A DNA stretch of 64,000 nucleotides from UBA5972 sp964567685. Lineage in GTDB: Bacteria > Pseudomonadota > Alphaproteobacteria > Rhodobacterales > Rhodobacteraceae. The stretch spans positions 1-64,000 of the forward strand of contig CAZMNO010000006.1 of the NCBI GenBank assembly GCA_964567685.1. The letters run 5' to 3'. This document shows positions 42,442 to 50,639 of this stretch, one piece after another; position 1 is the stretch's first letter; the number at the start of each line of letters is the position of its first letter. The notes beneath the pieces were generated by a model. It saw only the letters and a list, made by a program, of their open reading frames with translations. It was not told where the DNA came from and made no database searches. Position numbers and translations under genes: made by a program.

Positions 42442-44265
42442 TTATGCGGGTTGGGGCGCTGCCGGTATGATACTGTCGCTGGTGCAGATCTGTGCACAGA
42501 GCGAGCAGCCGATGCAGCTGTCTGGGTTGATCTCGACCTTGTGGCGGCCTTCGTGATAGCCTTCGCTCCATGTGATCGCCGGGCAGCCAAGGTTCATACA
42601 AGCCTGACACGCGATGCAGTTATCCTGATCGACCGCCATCGCAGGGCCTTTGATCTTGACCGGGTCCAGAACACAGGGGCGGTTCGAAATAACGACGGAA
42701 ACGCCTTTGAATTCAATGGCTTCGCGCAATTGCTGGTACATGCGGCCCATATCGTAACTGTCCGCCATCTCGACATGTTCAACGCCGAGCGACTTGACCA
42801 GCTCAATAAAATCCACCTTCGCGGTTTCATCACCTCTGAGCGTCACACCGGTGCCCGGATGATCCTGCCCACCGGTCATTGCGGTGATGTGGTTGTCCAG
42901 AAGGAAAACCGTGATATCGGCCTGATTGTAAACCGCGTCAATGAGCGGCGGAATGCCGGAATGGAGGAAGGTTGAATCGCCGATGGTTGCAACGATCGGG
43001 CGGGTTTCAATGCCGGCTTTGGCAACCCCGACCGCATTTGCAATGCTCGAGCCCATCGACACGCAGGTATCGATGGATTTCAGCGGTTCAACCGCCGCCA
43101 GTGTGTAGCAGCCGATATCGCCGGAAACATAGGCGTCAAGAGCACGCAGGGCCATGTAGCAGGAGGTGTGCGGGCAGCCCGAGCACAGAACCGGCGGGCG
43201 TGGCATGGCGGCAAACTCAAAGCTGCGGCCCTGTTTGCGCGGCGCGGCAAGTCCGGCCTTGGCGAACCCGTCACGCACCACTTCTGGTGAAAACTCGCCG
43301 GTGCGCGGGAACAGGGATTTGCCTTCGACGTTGAGCCCCATCACCTTGATGGCGTTCTCAATCACCGGTTCCAGTTCTTCGACCACCAGAACCCGCTCGT
43401 AATTCGCCATGAATTCGCGGATCAGCTTTTCCGGCAGAGGATAGCTTGACGCCAGTTTCAGAACCGGCAGATCGGGCACGCATTCTTTGACATAGCCATA
43501 GGACATGCCGACGGTGATCACCCCAACCGGCCCCTCACCCGGGTCGATGCGGTTGAGCGGGCTGGTTTCCATATACTCGGTCACCAGCGTTTCGCGTTTC
43601 AGAACCTCGGGATGGCGCGCGCGCGCATGGGCCGGGATCATGACGTTCTTGGCCGGGTTTGGATTTGCACCTTTGGGTTCGATATCCTGCCGCTCGCCAC
43701 CGGTTACCGGGCTTCTGGTATGGGAAAGGCGGGTGGTCGCACGCACCATCACCGGCGTGTCGAATTTCTCCGACAGTTCAAAGGCTATTTTGGTGAATTC
43801 AAGCGCTTCCTGCCCGTTGCTGGGTTCCAGCACCGGCACATGGGCAAAGCCCGCGAAAATCCGGCTGTCCTGCTCGTTCTGCGAAGAGTGGATGCCCGGA
43901 TCATCGCAAATCGCAATGACCAGCCCGCCGTGAACACCGATATAGCTGAACGACATCAGCGCGTCGGAAGCCACGTTAAGGCCGACATGCTTCATCGAGG
44001 TGAAGGCGCGCACGCCGGAAAACGAGGCACCGATGGCGACATCAAGCCCGGTTTTTTCATTCGTCGACCATTGCGCGTGCAAATCTTCGCGCGGGTAGGT
44101 GCCCATTGCCTCCATGATCTCGGTCGAGGGTGTGCCGGGATAGGCCGCGGCCACTCTGACCCCGGCTTCCCATGCGCCGCGCGCGATGGCTTCATTGCCG
44201 GTCAGCGGTTTGGTCATTCCATTGGCGGGGGTTTTCCTGGCGCGCAATGCGGATTGGTCGTTCAT
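42442..44265 (-). CDS. indolepyruvate ferredoxin oxidoreductase alpha subunit (IorA-like)
   Basis: A 607-aa TPP enzyme combining pyrimidine and PP domains: NEAIARGAWEAGVRVAAAYP, GTPSTEIMEAMGTYPREDLH, then VATIGDSTFLHSGIPPLIDA with LLDNHITAMTGGQDHPGTGV for TPP. PRPPVLCSGCPHTSCYMALR binds a cofactor-proximal cluster, and the C-terminal ferredoxin motifs are DNCIACQACMNLGCPAI and DSCIGCSLCAQIC. IorA oxidises aryl-pyruvates to aryl-acetyl-CoA. The start at 44265 (MNDQSALRARKTPANGM) matches the expected length. It heads the five-gene operon. Confidence 0.9.
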   Translation of the reverse strand: MNDQSALRARKTPANGMTKPLTGNEAIARGAWEAGVRVAAAYPGTPSTEIMEAMGTYPREDLHAQWSTNEKTGLDVAIGASFSGVRAFTSMKHVGLNVASDALMSFSYIGVHGGLVIAICDDPGIHSSQNEQDSRIFAGFAHVPVLEPSNGQEALEFTKIAFELSEKFDTPVMVRATTRLSHTRSPVTGGERQDIEPKGANPNPAKNVMIPAHARARHPEVLKRETLVTEYMETSPLNRIDPGEGPVGVITVGMSYGYVKECVPDLPVLKLASSYPLPEKLIREFMANYERVLVVEELEPVIENAIKVMGLNVEGKSLFPRTGEFSPEVVRDGFAKAGLAAPRKQGRSFEFAAMPRPPVLCSGCPHTSCYMALRALDAYVSGDIGCYTLAAVEPLKSIDTCVSMGSSIANAVGVAKAGIETRPIVATIGDSTFLHSGIPPLIDAVYNQADITVFLLDNHITAMTGGQDHPGTGVTLRGDETAKVDFIELVKSLGVEHVEMADSYDMGRMYQQLREAIEFKGVSVVISNRPCVLDPVKIKGPAMAVDQDNCIACQACMNLGCPAITWSEGYHEGRHKVEINPDSCIGCSLCAQICTSDSIIPAAPQPA

Positions 44266-44772
44266 TTTCGGGTTCCGTGGCAGAACAATGGGACAGGCGG
44301 CGAGCAACGTTAACACATTCAGGCAAAAAGATGGGAATTGCCCAAGGCAACCTTGATTTAGATCAATTTTGGCTGGATTTGCGGCGTTTTGCTTCGGTTT
44401 TCGGCCAACCGTGGCGATAATGGCCTGATAAGCCGCAAGCGGTGGGGAGGAGGTGTTTGCGGCGGAGAGATAGCTGTCAACCGCTCAGCTGACCCTTTTC
44501 AATCTGTTTACAACACGCGCATATGCCCTGAAACCACCACTTGAAATACTGCGCCAAGCGCTGAGTCAAGGGCGAAGCCCGCCGCGCATCGTCATGCCGT
44601 AGGCATGCTTTCAGCATGATCGCGCACCCATGCGGCGTCGATTGGCTGAGGCAGGCGCTACACTGACAAGTTTTTCGGGTTTGGCAGGAATAAAGCGCCA
44701 AAACACTGGCAACGCATCGCCCCCGCGCGCGTCGGCGATGCGCGGCTCTTTGCCAAAAATCAGCCGTCCGAC
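44266..44772. other. 507-bp intergenic region
   Basis: No convincing gene is seen. It should hold the promoter of the oxidoreductase operon near its left side. A 74-aa Cys-containing frame at 44477-44701 (minus) has no recognised features. Small stems occur: GCATGCTTTCAGCATG near 44606 and GCATCGCC/GGCGATGC at 44714-44741; the latter lies about 30 bases after the TPR gene stop and may be its weak terminator. Confidence 0.6.
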
Positions 44773-45324
44773 TCAGTAGTCGCTTTTAGTTTTTGTTCCG
44801 GTATTGTAAATCGCCTTGACCAGGGCAAACTCTGCCCAGGTATCCCGCCCGCCACGGGCGCGAATCTCTTCAAGCTGGTATTTGGCCTCGTCTATTTTTC
44901 CCTGCAAAACAAGGGATTGCCCCATATAGGAACGCGCCAGAATGTAATCCGGATCACGTTTCAGTGCTTCGCGGTAATATCCCATACCGACCTCAACGCG
45001 GCCGGCCTTGCGGTGGGCAAAGCCGAGATAGTTCAGAATGCGCGGATCGTTGCGGTTTTTCGCCAGATACAAGATGCTGATCGCGTGATCAAACTGGCCG
45101 TCATAGGCAAGCTCGCGGGCGGCGGTATAAAGCGTGTCGTCGTCAAGCCCTGCCCCCTGCGGGTCGACGCATTCCTTGGTCTCTTCGTCCCAGACCTGCC
45201 CGTTCTTGCATTCCTTGGTGGTTTGCGTCGGCGTTGGCGGGTCACCGCCACCACCCGCAGCGGTGAGGACGGAAGGCGCCAGCACCAATGTCAGTGCAGC
45301 CGCTATTCCCGGTATGTATCGCAT
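44773..45324 (-). CDS. secreted tetratricopeptide-repeat protein
   Basis: A 183-aa protein with signal peptide MRYIPGIAAALTLVLAPSVL and a short Cys-containing linker (TTKECKNGQVWDEETKECVD) in the manner of roseobacter periplasmic TPR proteins. TPR units cover about residues 65-165: LYTAARELAYDGQFDHAISI, LNYLGFAHRKAGRVEVGMGY and LARSYMGQSLVLQGKIDEAK. ATG at 45324 is preferred, with GGGGGTC upstream. It likely acts as a periplasmic protein-interaction scaffold; the partner is not known. Confidence 0.82.
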   Translation of the reverse strand: MRYIPGIAAALTLVLAPSVLTAAGGGGDPPTPTQTTKECKNGQVWDEETKECVDPQGAGLDDDTLYTAARELAYDGQFDHAISILYLAKNRNDPRILNYLGFAHRKAGRVEVGMGYYREALKRDPDYILARSYMGQSLVLQGKIDEAKYQLEEIRARGGRDTWAEFALVKAIYNTGTKTKSDY

Positions 45325-45428
45325 AGTCAGACCCCCTGTTATGTCTCTGTTCGACGCCATTATAACCCTGAGAGCGAACACAGCCTTTTAACAAATCCGT
45401 GATGAGGGGGGCTGAGCGGTTCTGCCAC

Positions 45429-45467
45429 AAAAAAACCCCGCCACGGTCTGTGCCGGGGCGGGGTTTT
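45429..45467 (-). terminator. intrinsic terminator of the rpsF-rpsR-rplI operon
   Basis: On the minus strand AAAACCCCGCC and GGCGGGGTTTT form an 11-bp stem around a 14-base loop, followed by TTTTTT (the A-run at 45429-45435). It sits 27 bases after the rplI stop. Confidence 0.88.
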
Positions 45468-45493
45468 GTGTTTCTAACCCAATTGGTTGGACG

Positions 45494-46150
45494 TTATTTC
45501 TCGTCTTCGCCAACATCCGGTTGCTCTTCGTCCGAAGCGTCGCTTTCAGCCACTTCAACCGGTGACGCGTCGTCTTCACCCAGTTCGTCAATCGCTGCAG
45601 CACCCATATCGTCAAACAGCTCGGCAATTTCAAATTCAGCCTCGGCTTCAGCCTCGGCGGCCAGCTGCTGGATGGATTTGCCGGAGGCCTGCAATGCGGC
45701 CTCTTCTTCGGAGCGGGCAACGTTGATCTCGATTTTGCAGGTAACTTCCGGGTGCAGAACCACGGTGACGGTGTGCAAACCAAGCTCCTTGATCGGGCGA
45801 TCAAGAACGATCTGCTTCTTGTCCACGGTAAAGCCGCCCTCGGTCGAGGCATCCGCGGCATCGCGGTTGGTGACCGACCCGTAAAGCGATCCCGCGTCAG
45901 AGGCAGAACGAATCACGATGAACTGTTGACTGTCGAGTTTAGCCGCCACGGCTTCAGCTTCGCCCTTGGCTTCCAAGTTTTGCGCCTCAAGCTGGGCTTT
46001 TTGCGATTCAAAATGCGCGACATTGCCGCTGGTTGCGCGCAGGGCTTTGCCCTGTGGCAGCAGAAAGTTACGGGCATAGCCTTGCTTGACGGAGACAACG
46101 TCTCCCATCTGACCAAGCTTGGCGACACGTTCAAGAAGGATGACATCCAT
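45494..46150 (-). CDS. rplI: 50S ribosomal protein L9
   Basis: A 218-aa L9 starting MDVILLERVAKLGQMGDVVS with the VKxGYARNFLLPQGKA motif and the C domain ending VVLHPEVTCKIEINV. It exceeds the usual 150 residues by an acidic tail from about 155 on (EAEAEFEIAELFDDMGAAAI, DEEQPDVGEDEK), as found in other Rhodobacterales. L9 binds 23S rRNA and helps keep reading frame. Third gene of the ribosomal operon, 12 bases after rpsR. Confidence 0.97.
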   Translation of the reverse strand: MDVILLERVAKLGQMGDVVSVKQGYARNFLLPQGKALRATSGNVAHFESQKAQLEAQNLEAKGEAEAVAAKLDSQQFIVIRSASDAGSLYGSVTNRDAADASTEGGFTVDKKQIVLDRPIKELGLHTVTVVLHPEVTCKIEINVARSEEEAALQASGKSIQQLAAEAEAEAEFEIAELFDDMGAAAIDELGEDDASPVEVAESDASDEEQPDVGEDEK

Positions 46151-46162
46151 GTTTCAGTCTCC

Positions 46163-46390
46163 TTATTTCACGGCGTAGGGCAGAAGTGCCAGGAAACGGG
46201 CGCGTTTGATTGCGCGGGACAGTTCCCTTTGCTTCTTGGCCGATACGGCGGTGATGCGCGAAGGCACGATCTTGCCACGCTCCGAGATATAGCGCTGCAG
46301 CAGTTTCGTGTCTTTATAGTCGATCTTCGGCGCGTTATCGCCCGAGAACGGGCAGGATTTGCGACGGCGGAAAAACGGTTTGTTTGCCAT
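46163..46390 (-). CDS. rpsR: 30S ribosomal protein S18
   Basis: A 75-aa protein of normal length: RRRKSCPFSGDNAPKIDYKD, LLQRYISERGKIVPSRITAV, KKQRELSRAIKRARFLALLP. It binds 16S rRNA with S6 as a dimer, and lies 20 bases downstream of rpsF in the conserved order. Confidence 0.98.
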   Translation of the reverse strand: MANKPFFRRRKSCPFSGDNAPKIDYKDTKLLQRYISERGKIVPSRITAVSAKKQRELSRAIKRARFLALLPYAVK

Positions 46391-46410
46391 GGTTTAGCTT
46401 CCTTTTCCGA

Positions 46411-46776
46411 TCAATCGCGACGGGGGCCGCGGGGGCCACGCTCGTCACGTGCGTTTTTGGCTTGAATGACCACCGAGGGGCCTTCTTCATGTGCGTCGAC
46501 CTTGATGGTCAGAACCCGCATCACATCGTCATGCAGGCGCATCAGGCGTTCCATTTCCTGAACTGCCGGCGCCGGTGCGTCGGATTTCAGAAAGGCATAG
46601 TGGCCTTTGCGGTTCTTGTTGATCTTGTAGGCCATGGTTTTCAGGCCCCAGTATTCGCTGTTGACGATCTTGCCGCCATTGTCAGCCAGGATCGCGCCGA
46701 AATGTTCGACCAGCCCTTCGGCCTGCGCGTTTGACAGATCCTGACGCGCAATCATTACGTGCTCATAGAGCGCCAT
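46411..46776 (-). CDS. rpsF: 30S ribosomal protein S6
   Basis: A 121-aa protein starting MALYEHVMIARQDLSNAQAE, with YWGLKTMAYKINKNRKGHYA and a basic C-terminal tail (RDERGPRGPRRD). It binds the central domain of 16S rRNA with S18. The start at 46776 has AAAGGAAAACGAAT upstream and matches the family; a longer frame (148 aa) is not needed. Confidence 0.97.
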   Translation of the reverse strand: MALYEHVMIARQDLSNAQAEGLVEHFGAILADNGGKIVNSEYWGLKTMAYKINKNRKGHYAFLKSDAPAPAVQEMERLMRLHDDVMRVLTIKVDAHEEGPSVVIQAKNARDERGPRGPRRD

Positions 46777-47113
46777 ATTCGTTTTCCTTTTCAAGCGTGC
46801 TTCAAAATGCGGGCCTATAATCTTCCGTGGCCGCATACGAGAGGCATCCGCGTTCAACTGTTTACGGAAGATGGGGCGTTATAGCGGCTCTATGGGCAGG
46901 TGCAAGCCCCATATCAACTTGTCGAACGTGTGTGACCCTGCCTGGGGATTGCGGGGGAAAACCACGAAAAAGAACCGATTTTGCCTTAATACACCTGCGA
47001 GTTGCCAAGACAATGCCGAAATCCTGATGCACGTTTAGCGCGTACGAGTCACCTTGCTGCACCCAAAAGAGGCACCTGATTGGTTTCTTGGGTCAGATTG
47101 GAAAGAATAGTAA
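46777..47113. other. 337-bp divergent intergenic region
   Basis: It separates rpsF (minus) from the acidic-repeat gene (plus). No gene is seen. It contains the candidate rpsF promoter at 46878-46905. The plus-strand gene has TTGGAAAGAATAGTAA before its ATG but no clear promoter that I could identify. Confidence 0.6.
46878..46905 (-). promoter_or_regulatory. candidate sigma-70 promoter of rpsF operon
   Basis: Read on the minus strand: TTGCAC, a 16-base spacer, then TATAAC, about 100 bases upstream of the rpsF start. The -10 box is near consensus. Placement suits a ribosomal operon, but the -35 is imperfect. Confidence 0.45.
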
Positions 47114-47809
47114 ATGGGTTGGATTAAATTCACAAAAGATGAAGAAGGCGGCGTATCGGTCGATGTTGTCGGCATTGTGGGTGTGACCGTTGGGCTGGGC
47201 GTTGCGACTGTTGCCAATCTGTCCGGTGGCGTTGAGAATCTCTCGGAAGACGTTGCGAATTCGATGAAAGGTATGGACGCGATCGTCCGGACGACCGCGA
47301 GCGATTGGTTTGACGATATTGGCGGCGGTCGCGGTGGTGGCGAGGGCGATGATTCGGGCGAAGCTGGCGATGACGAAGAAGCCGGGGACGAAGAAGAGGC
47401 TGAAGACGAGGAAGGCGACGATAGCGACGGTGACGATAGCGACGACGGCGACGACGGCGATGATGGCGACGACGGTGGCGATGGCGACGATAGCGAAGAC
47501 GAGGATGAAGGCGGGTCAGCCACCGCGAGCGGTGACGGCTCGAGTGGCGACGGCAGTAGTGGATCAAGCGACGGCAGCAGCGATGGCTCGAGCGGTGGAA
47601 GCAGTGATGGATCTAGCAAGGGCAGCAGCGATGGCTCGAGCGGTGGAAGCAGTGATGGATCTAGCAAAGGCAGCAGCGAAGGGTCGAGCAAAGGTAGCAG
47701 CAAAGGCTCGAGCAAGGGATCAGGTGGCGGCGGTCTGGTGAGTATAGATAATTTTGATGATTATCAATATCTTAAAGGGGGTCATGCAAGTGATATCAGC
47801 TTCGCCTGA
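47114..47809 (+). CDS. prepilin-like acidic/serine repeat protein (paralogue A)
   Basis: A 231-aa protein. Residues 1-60 resemble a class-III/Flp-type prepilin: charged start MGWIKFTKDEEGGVSVD, then hydrophobic VVGIVGVTVGLGVATVANLS, with a Gly before the hydrophobic stretch as the likely processing site. Residues 70-135 are almost wholly Asp/Glu/Gly. Residues 140-205 are Ser-Gly-rich, with a 48-bp DNA unit twice in tandem at 47582-47677. The end LVSIDNFDDYQYLKGGHASD resembles that of the next gene. No known family. The two proteins align at both ends but not in the middle. Possible export by a Tad-like system is inference. Confidence 0.75.
   Translation: MGWIKFTKDEEGGVSVDVVGIVGVTVGLGVATVANLSGGVENLSEDVANSMKGMDAIVRTTASDWFDDIGGGRGGGEGDDSGEAGDDEEAGDEEEAEDEEGDDSDGDDSDDGDDGDDGDDGGDGDDSEDEDEGGSATASGDGSSGDGSSGSSDGSSDGSSGGSSDGSSKGSSDGSSGGSSDGSSKGSSEGSSKGSSKGSSKGSGGGGLVSIDNFDDYQYLKGGHASDISFA
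47582..47677 (+). repeat. 48-bp tandem repeat (2 copies) inside paralogue A
   Basis: GATGGCTCGAGCGGTGGAAG and the following 28 bases occur at 47582-47629 and again at 47630-47677, encoding a 16-residue Ser/Gly/Asp/Lys unit. Looser GSSKGSS units flank it. Confidence 0.85.
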
Positions 47810-47996
47810 AGCGGCTGATAGCCCTTTATTTCGACCGCTATCGCATCCCTGCAATTGATAAAAAGAACCGGAAAAACCCCTGTCTTGCCATAGTCTTGCC
47901 GTTTTGCCGGGATCAAATTCAAGAAACGTAATTGCCATCTAAAGCAATGATCGCGCTTGCGTTTCGTAAAACGGGCCAGGGGCAAGCGAGGAAGAC

Positions 47997-48839
47997 ATGA
48001 CCGATCATAACTATGCCGCGCGCAATCGTTTAAACGCGTTGATTCACAAATTCGTTCGCGATGAAGTTGGCGCTGTTTCAACCGACGAAGTTGTCATCAT
48101 GGGTGGCGTTGTGGCGATCGCGCTTCTTGCGGTCGGTACATTCTCGGACGGCGCGGAATTTCTGGCCAATGATCGTAAGGCCGTTTTGTCGGGATATCAG
48201 GGGATATCTTCAAGCGCGACGAATGAATCAGGAGGCGGCACTGGCGGAACCGGTGGTGGTGGTTCTGGCAGCGATGACGATGACGCCAGCGATGACGGCT
48301 CGGCCAGCAGTGACGACGATGACGGCTCGGCCAGTGGCAAGGGCTCAGCCAGCGGTGACGACGACGACAGTGATGACGGCTCTGCCAGCGGCAAGGGCTC
48401 AGCCAGCGGTGACGACGATGACAGCGATGACGGCTCGGCCAGTGGCAAGGGCTCAGCCAGCGGTGACGACGATGACAGCGATGACGGTTCGGCCAGTGGC
48501 AAGGGCTCAGCCAGCGGCGACGACGATGACAGCGATGACGGTTCGGCCAGCGGCAAGGGCTCAGCCAGCGGCGACGACGATGACAGCGATGACGGCTCGG
48601 CCAGTGGCAAGGGCTCGGCCAGCGGTGACGACGATGACAGCGATGATGGCTCGGCCAGTGGCAAGGGCTCGGCCAGCGGTGACGACGATGACAGCGATGA
48701 CGGCTCGGCCAGTGGTGACGACGATGACAGCGACGATGGCTCGGCCAGCGGCAGCGGCGGAGGCGGCATTGATTTGAGCACTCTCGGCACTTTCCGCTAC
48801 CTGACAGGCGGTCAGCAAGCGGATCTGAAGTTTACATAG
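47997..48839 (+). CDS. prepilin-like acidic/serine repeat protein (paralogue B)
   Basis: A 280-aa protein with the same layout as the gene upstream. The N-terminus (LIHKFVRDEVGAVSTDEVVI, MGGVVAIALLAVGTFSDGAE) follows the DExGAVxxDxVV prepilin-like pattern of Flp-type pilins in roseobacters. Residues 92-255 are low complexity, with seven perfect 18-residue units GSASGKGSASGDDDDSDD. The tail IDLSTLGTFRYLTGGQQADL matches paralogue A (YxYLxGGxxxDxxF). It is very acidic and probably disordered, which suits calcium or cation binding at the surface. GAGGAAG precedes the ATG and a strong terminator follows. Novel to me; function unknown. Confidence 0.78.
   Translation: MTDHNYAARNRLNALIHKFVRDEVGAVSTDEVVIMGGVVAIALLAVGTFSDGAEFLANDRKAVLSGYQGISSSATNESGGGTGGTGGGGSGSDDDDASDDGSASSDDDDGSASGKGSASGDDDDSDDGSASGKGSASGDDDDSDDGSASGKGSASGDDDDSDDGSASGKGSASGDDDDSDDGSASGKGSASGDDDDSDDGSASGKGSASGDDDDSDDGSASGKGSASGDDDDSDDGSASGDDDDSDDGSASGSGGGGIDLSTLGTFRYLTGGQQADLKFT
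48324..48701 (+). repeat. 54-bp tandem repeat, seven units, inside paralogue B
   Basis: Each unit encodes GSASGKGSASGDDDDSDD, 54 bp, seven times in a row from 48324 to 48701, followed by a shortened 36-bp unit (GSASGDDDDSDD). DNA differences between units are synonymous third-position changes such as GGC/GGT and AGC/AGT, suggesting recent expansion with selection on the protein. Confidence 0.9.
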
Positions 48840-48861
48840 CAAAAAGAAAAATCGAGCAGGA

Positions 48862-48893
48862 AAAGGCAGGCGCATCTACCGCCTGCCTTTTTT
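48862..48893 (+). terminator. intrinsic terminator after paralogue B
   Basis: AAAGGCAGGCG (48862-48872) and CGCCTGCCTTT (48880-48890) form a perfect 11-bp stem with a 7-base loop, followed by TTTC, 23 bases after the stop. Confidence 0.9.
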
Positions 48894-48953
48894 CATCTGG
48901 ACGCATTGCCGTCAGGCGGCTAGAGGTCTGCGACGCAGATTTTTGGGGGCAAT

Positions 48954-49892
48954 ATGACATCAGCGTTTGTATTTCCTGGGCAGGGTGCTCAGACGATTGG
49001 TATGGGCAAGGCCCTTGCCGAGGCCTATCCTGAGGCAAAGGCGGTATTTCACGAGGTTGACGAGGCGCTTGGTCAGAACCTCTCTGACTTGATTTGGGAA
49101 GGTGAGATTGCTGAACTGACCCTGACAGAAAATGCCCAACCCGCACTTATGGCAACGTCGCTGGCGGCGCTGAAGGCTTTGAACGCCGAGGGCGTAGGCA
49201 TTGAAGCTGCCTCGTTCGTTGCTGGACACTCCTTAGGCGAATATTCAGCGCTTTGCGCTGCCGGGGCGCTTGACCTTGCTGATACGGCGCGGCTTTTGAA
49301 AACCCGTGGCCGCGCCATGCAAGAGGCGGTCCCTGTCGGTGTTGGCGCTATGGCGGCTTTGCTGGGGTTGGATTTTGCCGGGGCGGCAAAGGTCGCTGAA
49401 GAGGCAGCTCAGGGGCAGGTTTGTCAGGCAGCGAATGATAACGACCCCGGCCAGGTGGTGGTATCGGGCCATCGCGAAGCGGTTGAGCGCGCGGTGGATA
49501 TTGCCAAGGCGCACGGGGCCAAGCGGGCGGTGCTGTTGCCGGTATCAGCCCCGTTTCACTGCGCCTTGATGTCTCCGGCAGCCGAGGTGATGGCAGCAGC
49601 ACTTGCAGAAGTTGAGATTAAACGCCCGGTCGTGCCGGTGATTGCCAATGTCGAGGCCGGTGCGGTGGACGACCCGAACCGCTTGCGCGAGCTGTTGGTG
49701 GCGCAGGTCACCGGTTCGGTGCGCTGGCGCGAAAGCGTGGAGTTCATGGCCGGTGAGGGTGTGAGCTCGATTTATGAAATCGGCGCTGGCAAAGCGCTTT
49801 CAGGGATGATCCGGCGGATCAATCGCGATGTGGCAACCAAACCTGTCGGCACACCTGACGAGGTAGCGGCGGCTGTAGCTGAATTGAAGTAG
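48954..49892 (+). CDS. fabD: malonyl-CoA:ACP transacylase
   Basis: A 312-aa protein starting MTSAFVFPGQGAQTIGMGKA. The nucleophile lies in GHSLGEYSAL (Ser93), with the catalytic His in LPVSAPFHCALMSPAAEVM and the substrate Arg region upstream (KTRGRAMQEAVP). It loads malonate onto acyl carrier protein for fatty-acid synthesis. It is the first gene of a fab block and is followed after 9 bases by fabG. Confidence 0.96.
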   Translation: MTSAFVFPGQGAQTIGMGKALAEAYPEAKAVFHEVDEALGQNLSDLIWEGEIAELTLTENAQPALMATSLAALKALNAEGVGIEAASFVAGHSLGEYSALCAAGALDLADTARLLKTRGRAMQEAVPVGVGAMAALLGLDFAGAAKVAEEAAQGQVCQAANDNDPGQVVVSGHREAVERAVDIAKAHGAKRAVLLPVSAPFHCALMSPAAEVMAAALAEVEIKRPVVPVIANVEAGAVDDPNRLRELLVAQVTGSVRWRESVEFMAGEGVSSIYEIGAGKALSGMIRRINRDVATKPVGTPDEVAAAVAELK

Positions 49893-49901
49893 GAGAAAGA
49901 A

Positions 49902-50639
49902 ATGTTTGATCTTACAGGAAAAAATGCGCTGATTACCGGTGCATCGGGGGGGATCGGCGGGGCCATAGCGCGTGCCGTTCACGCCAGAGGTGCGACCGTT
50001 GCCATTTCGGGAACACGGGTTGAGCCACTGGAAGCGCTCGCCAGTGAGTTGGGCGAGCGGGTGCATGTGCTGCCCTGCGATCTCTCTGATGCCGAGGCGG
50101 TTGACGGTTTGCCCAAAGCAGCGGCCGAGGCGATGGGATCGGTCGATATCCTGGTCAACAACGCCGGGGTCACCAAGGACAACCTGTTTATGCGGATGTC
50201 GGATGACGATTGGTCACGGGTTCTGGACATCAACCTCACCTCAACCATGCGCCTTTGCCGGGGCAGCCTGCGCGGCATGATGAAGGCGCGTTGGGGGCGG
50301 ATCATCAATATCTCGTCGGTTGTCGGCACCACCGGCAATCCCGGGCAGGCGAACTATGCTGCCTCCAAGGCCGGTATGGTCGGCTTGTCAAAATCGCTGG
50401 CGGCTGAAGTGGCGTCGCGCGGGATCACGGTCAACTGTGTTGCACCGGGATTCATCACAACTGCGATGACCGACAAGCTGAATGATGCGCAGAAAGAGGG
50501 GATCATGGGGGCAATTCCCGCTGGTCGTATGGGAGATGCCGAGGAAATCGCCGCTGCGGTGGTTTATCTGGCGTCGGGCGAGGCGGCTTATGTCACCGGA
50601 CAGACCTTGCATGTTAACGGCGGGATGGCCATGATCTAA
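49902..50639 (+). CDS. fabG: 3-oxoacyl-[ACP] reductase
   Basis: A 245-aa short-chain dehydrogenase: ALITGASGGIGGAIARAVHA for NADPH, LVNNAGVTKDNLFMRM, the catalytic Ser in IINISSVVGTTGNPGQ and YxxxK in ANYAASKAGMVGLSKS. It reduces 3-oxoacyl-ACP. The ATG follows GGAGAAAGAA. Order fabD-fabG-acpP is the usual one. Confidence 0.96.
   Translation: MFDLTGKNALITGASGGIGGAIARAVHARGATVAISGTRVEPLEALASELGERVHVLPCDLSDAEAVDGLPKAAAEAMGSVDILVNNAGVTKDNLFMRMSDDDWSRVLDINLTSTMRLCRGSLRGMMKARWGRIINISSVVGTTGNPGQANYAASKAGMVGLSKSLAAEVASRGITVNCVAPGFITTAMTDKLNDAQKEGIMGAIPAGRMGDAEEIAAAVVYLASGEAAYVTGQTLHVNGGMAMI

Noticed and set aside
44477..44701. 74-aa Cys-containing minus-strand frame
   Set aside because: No ribosome binding site, family or coupling to a neighbour; it lies in a region with several small hairpins and looks non-coding.
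46816..46821. TATAAT on the plus strand as a promoter for the acidic-repeat gene
   Set aside because: No -35 box lies at the right distance and it is nearly 300 bases upstream of the gene.
48271..48760. CRISPR array
   Set aside because: The regular 54-bp repeats are contiguous, in frame within a gene and lack unique spacers, so they are a coding tandem repeat.
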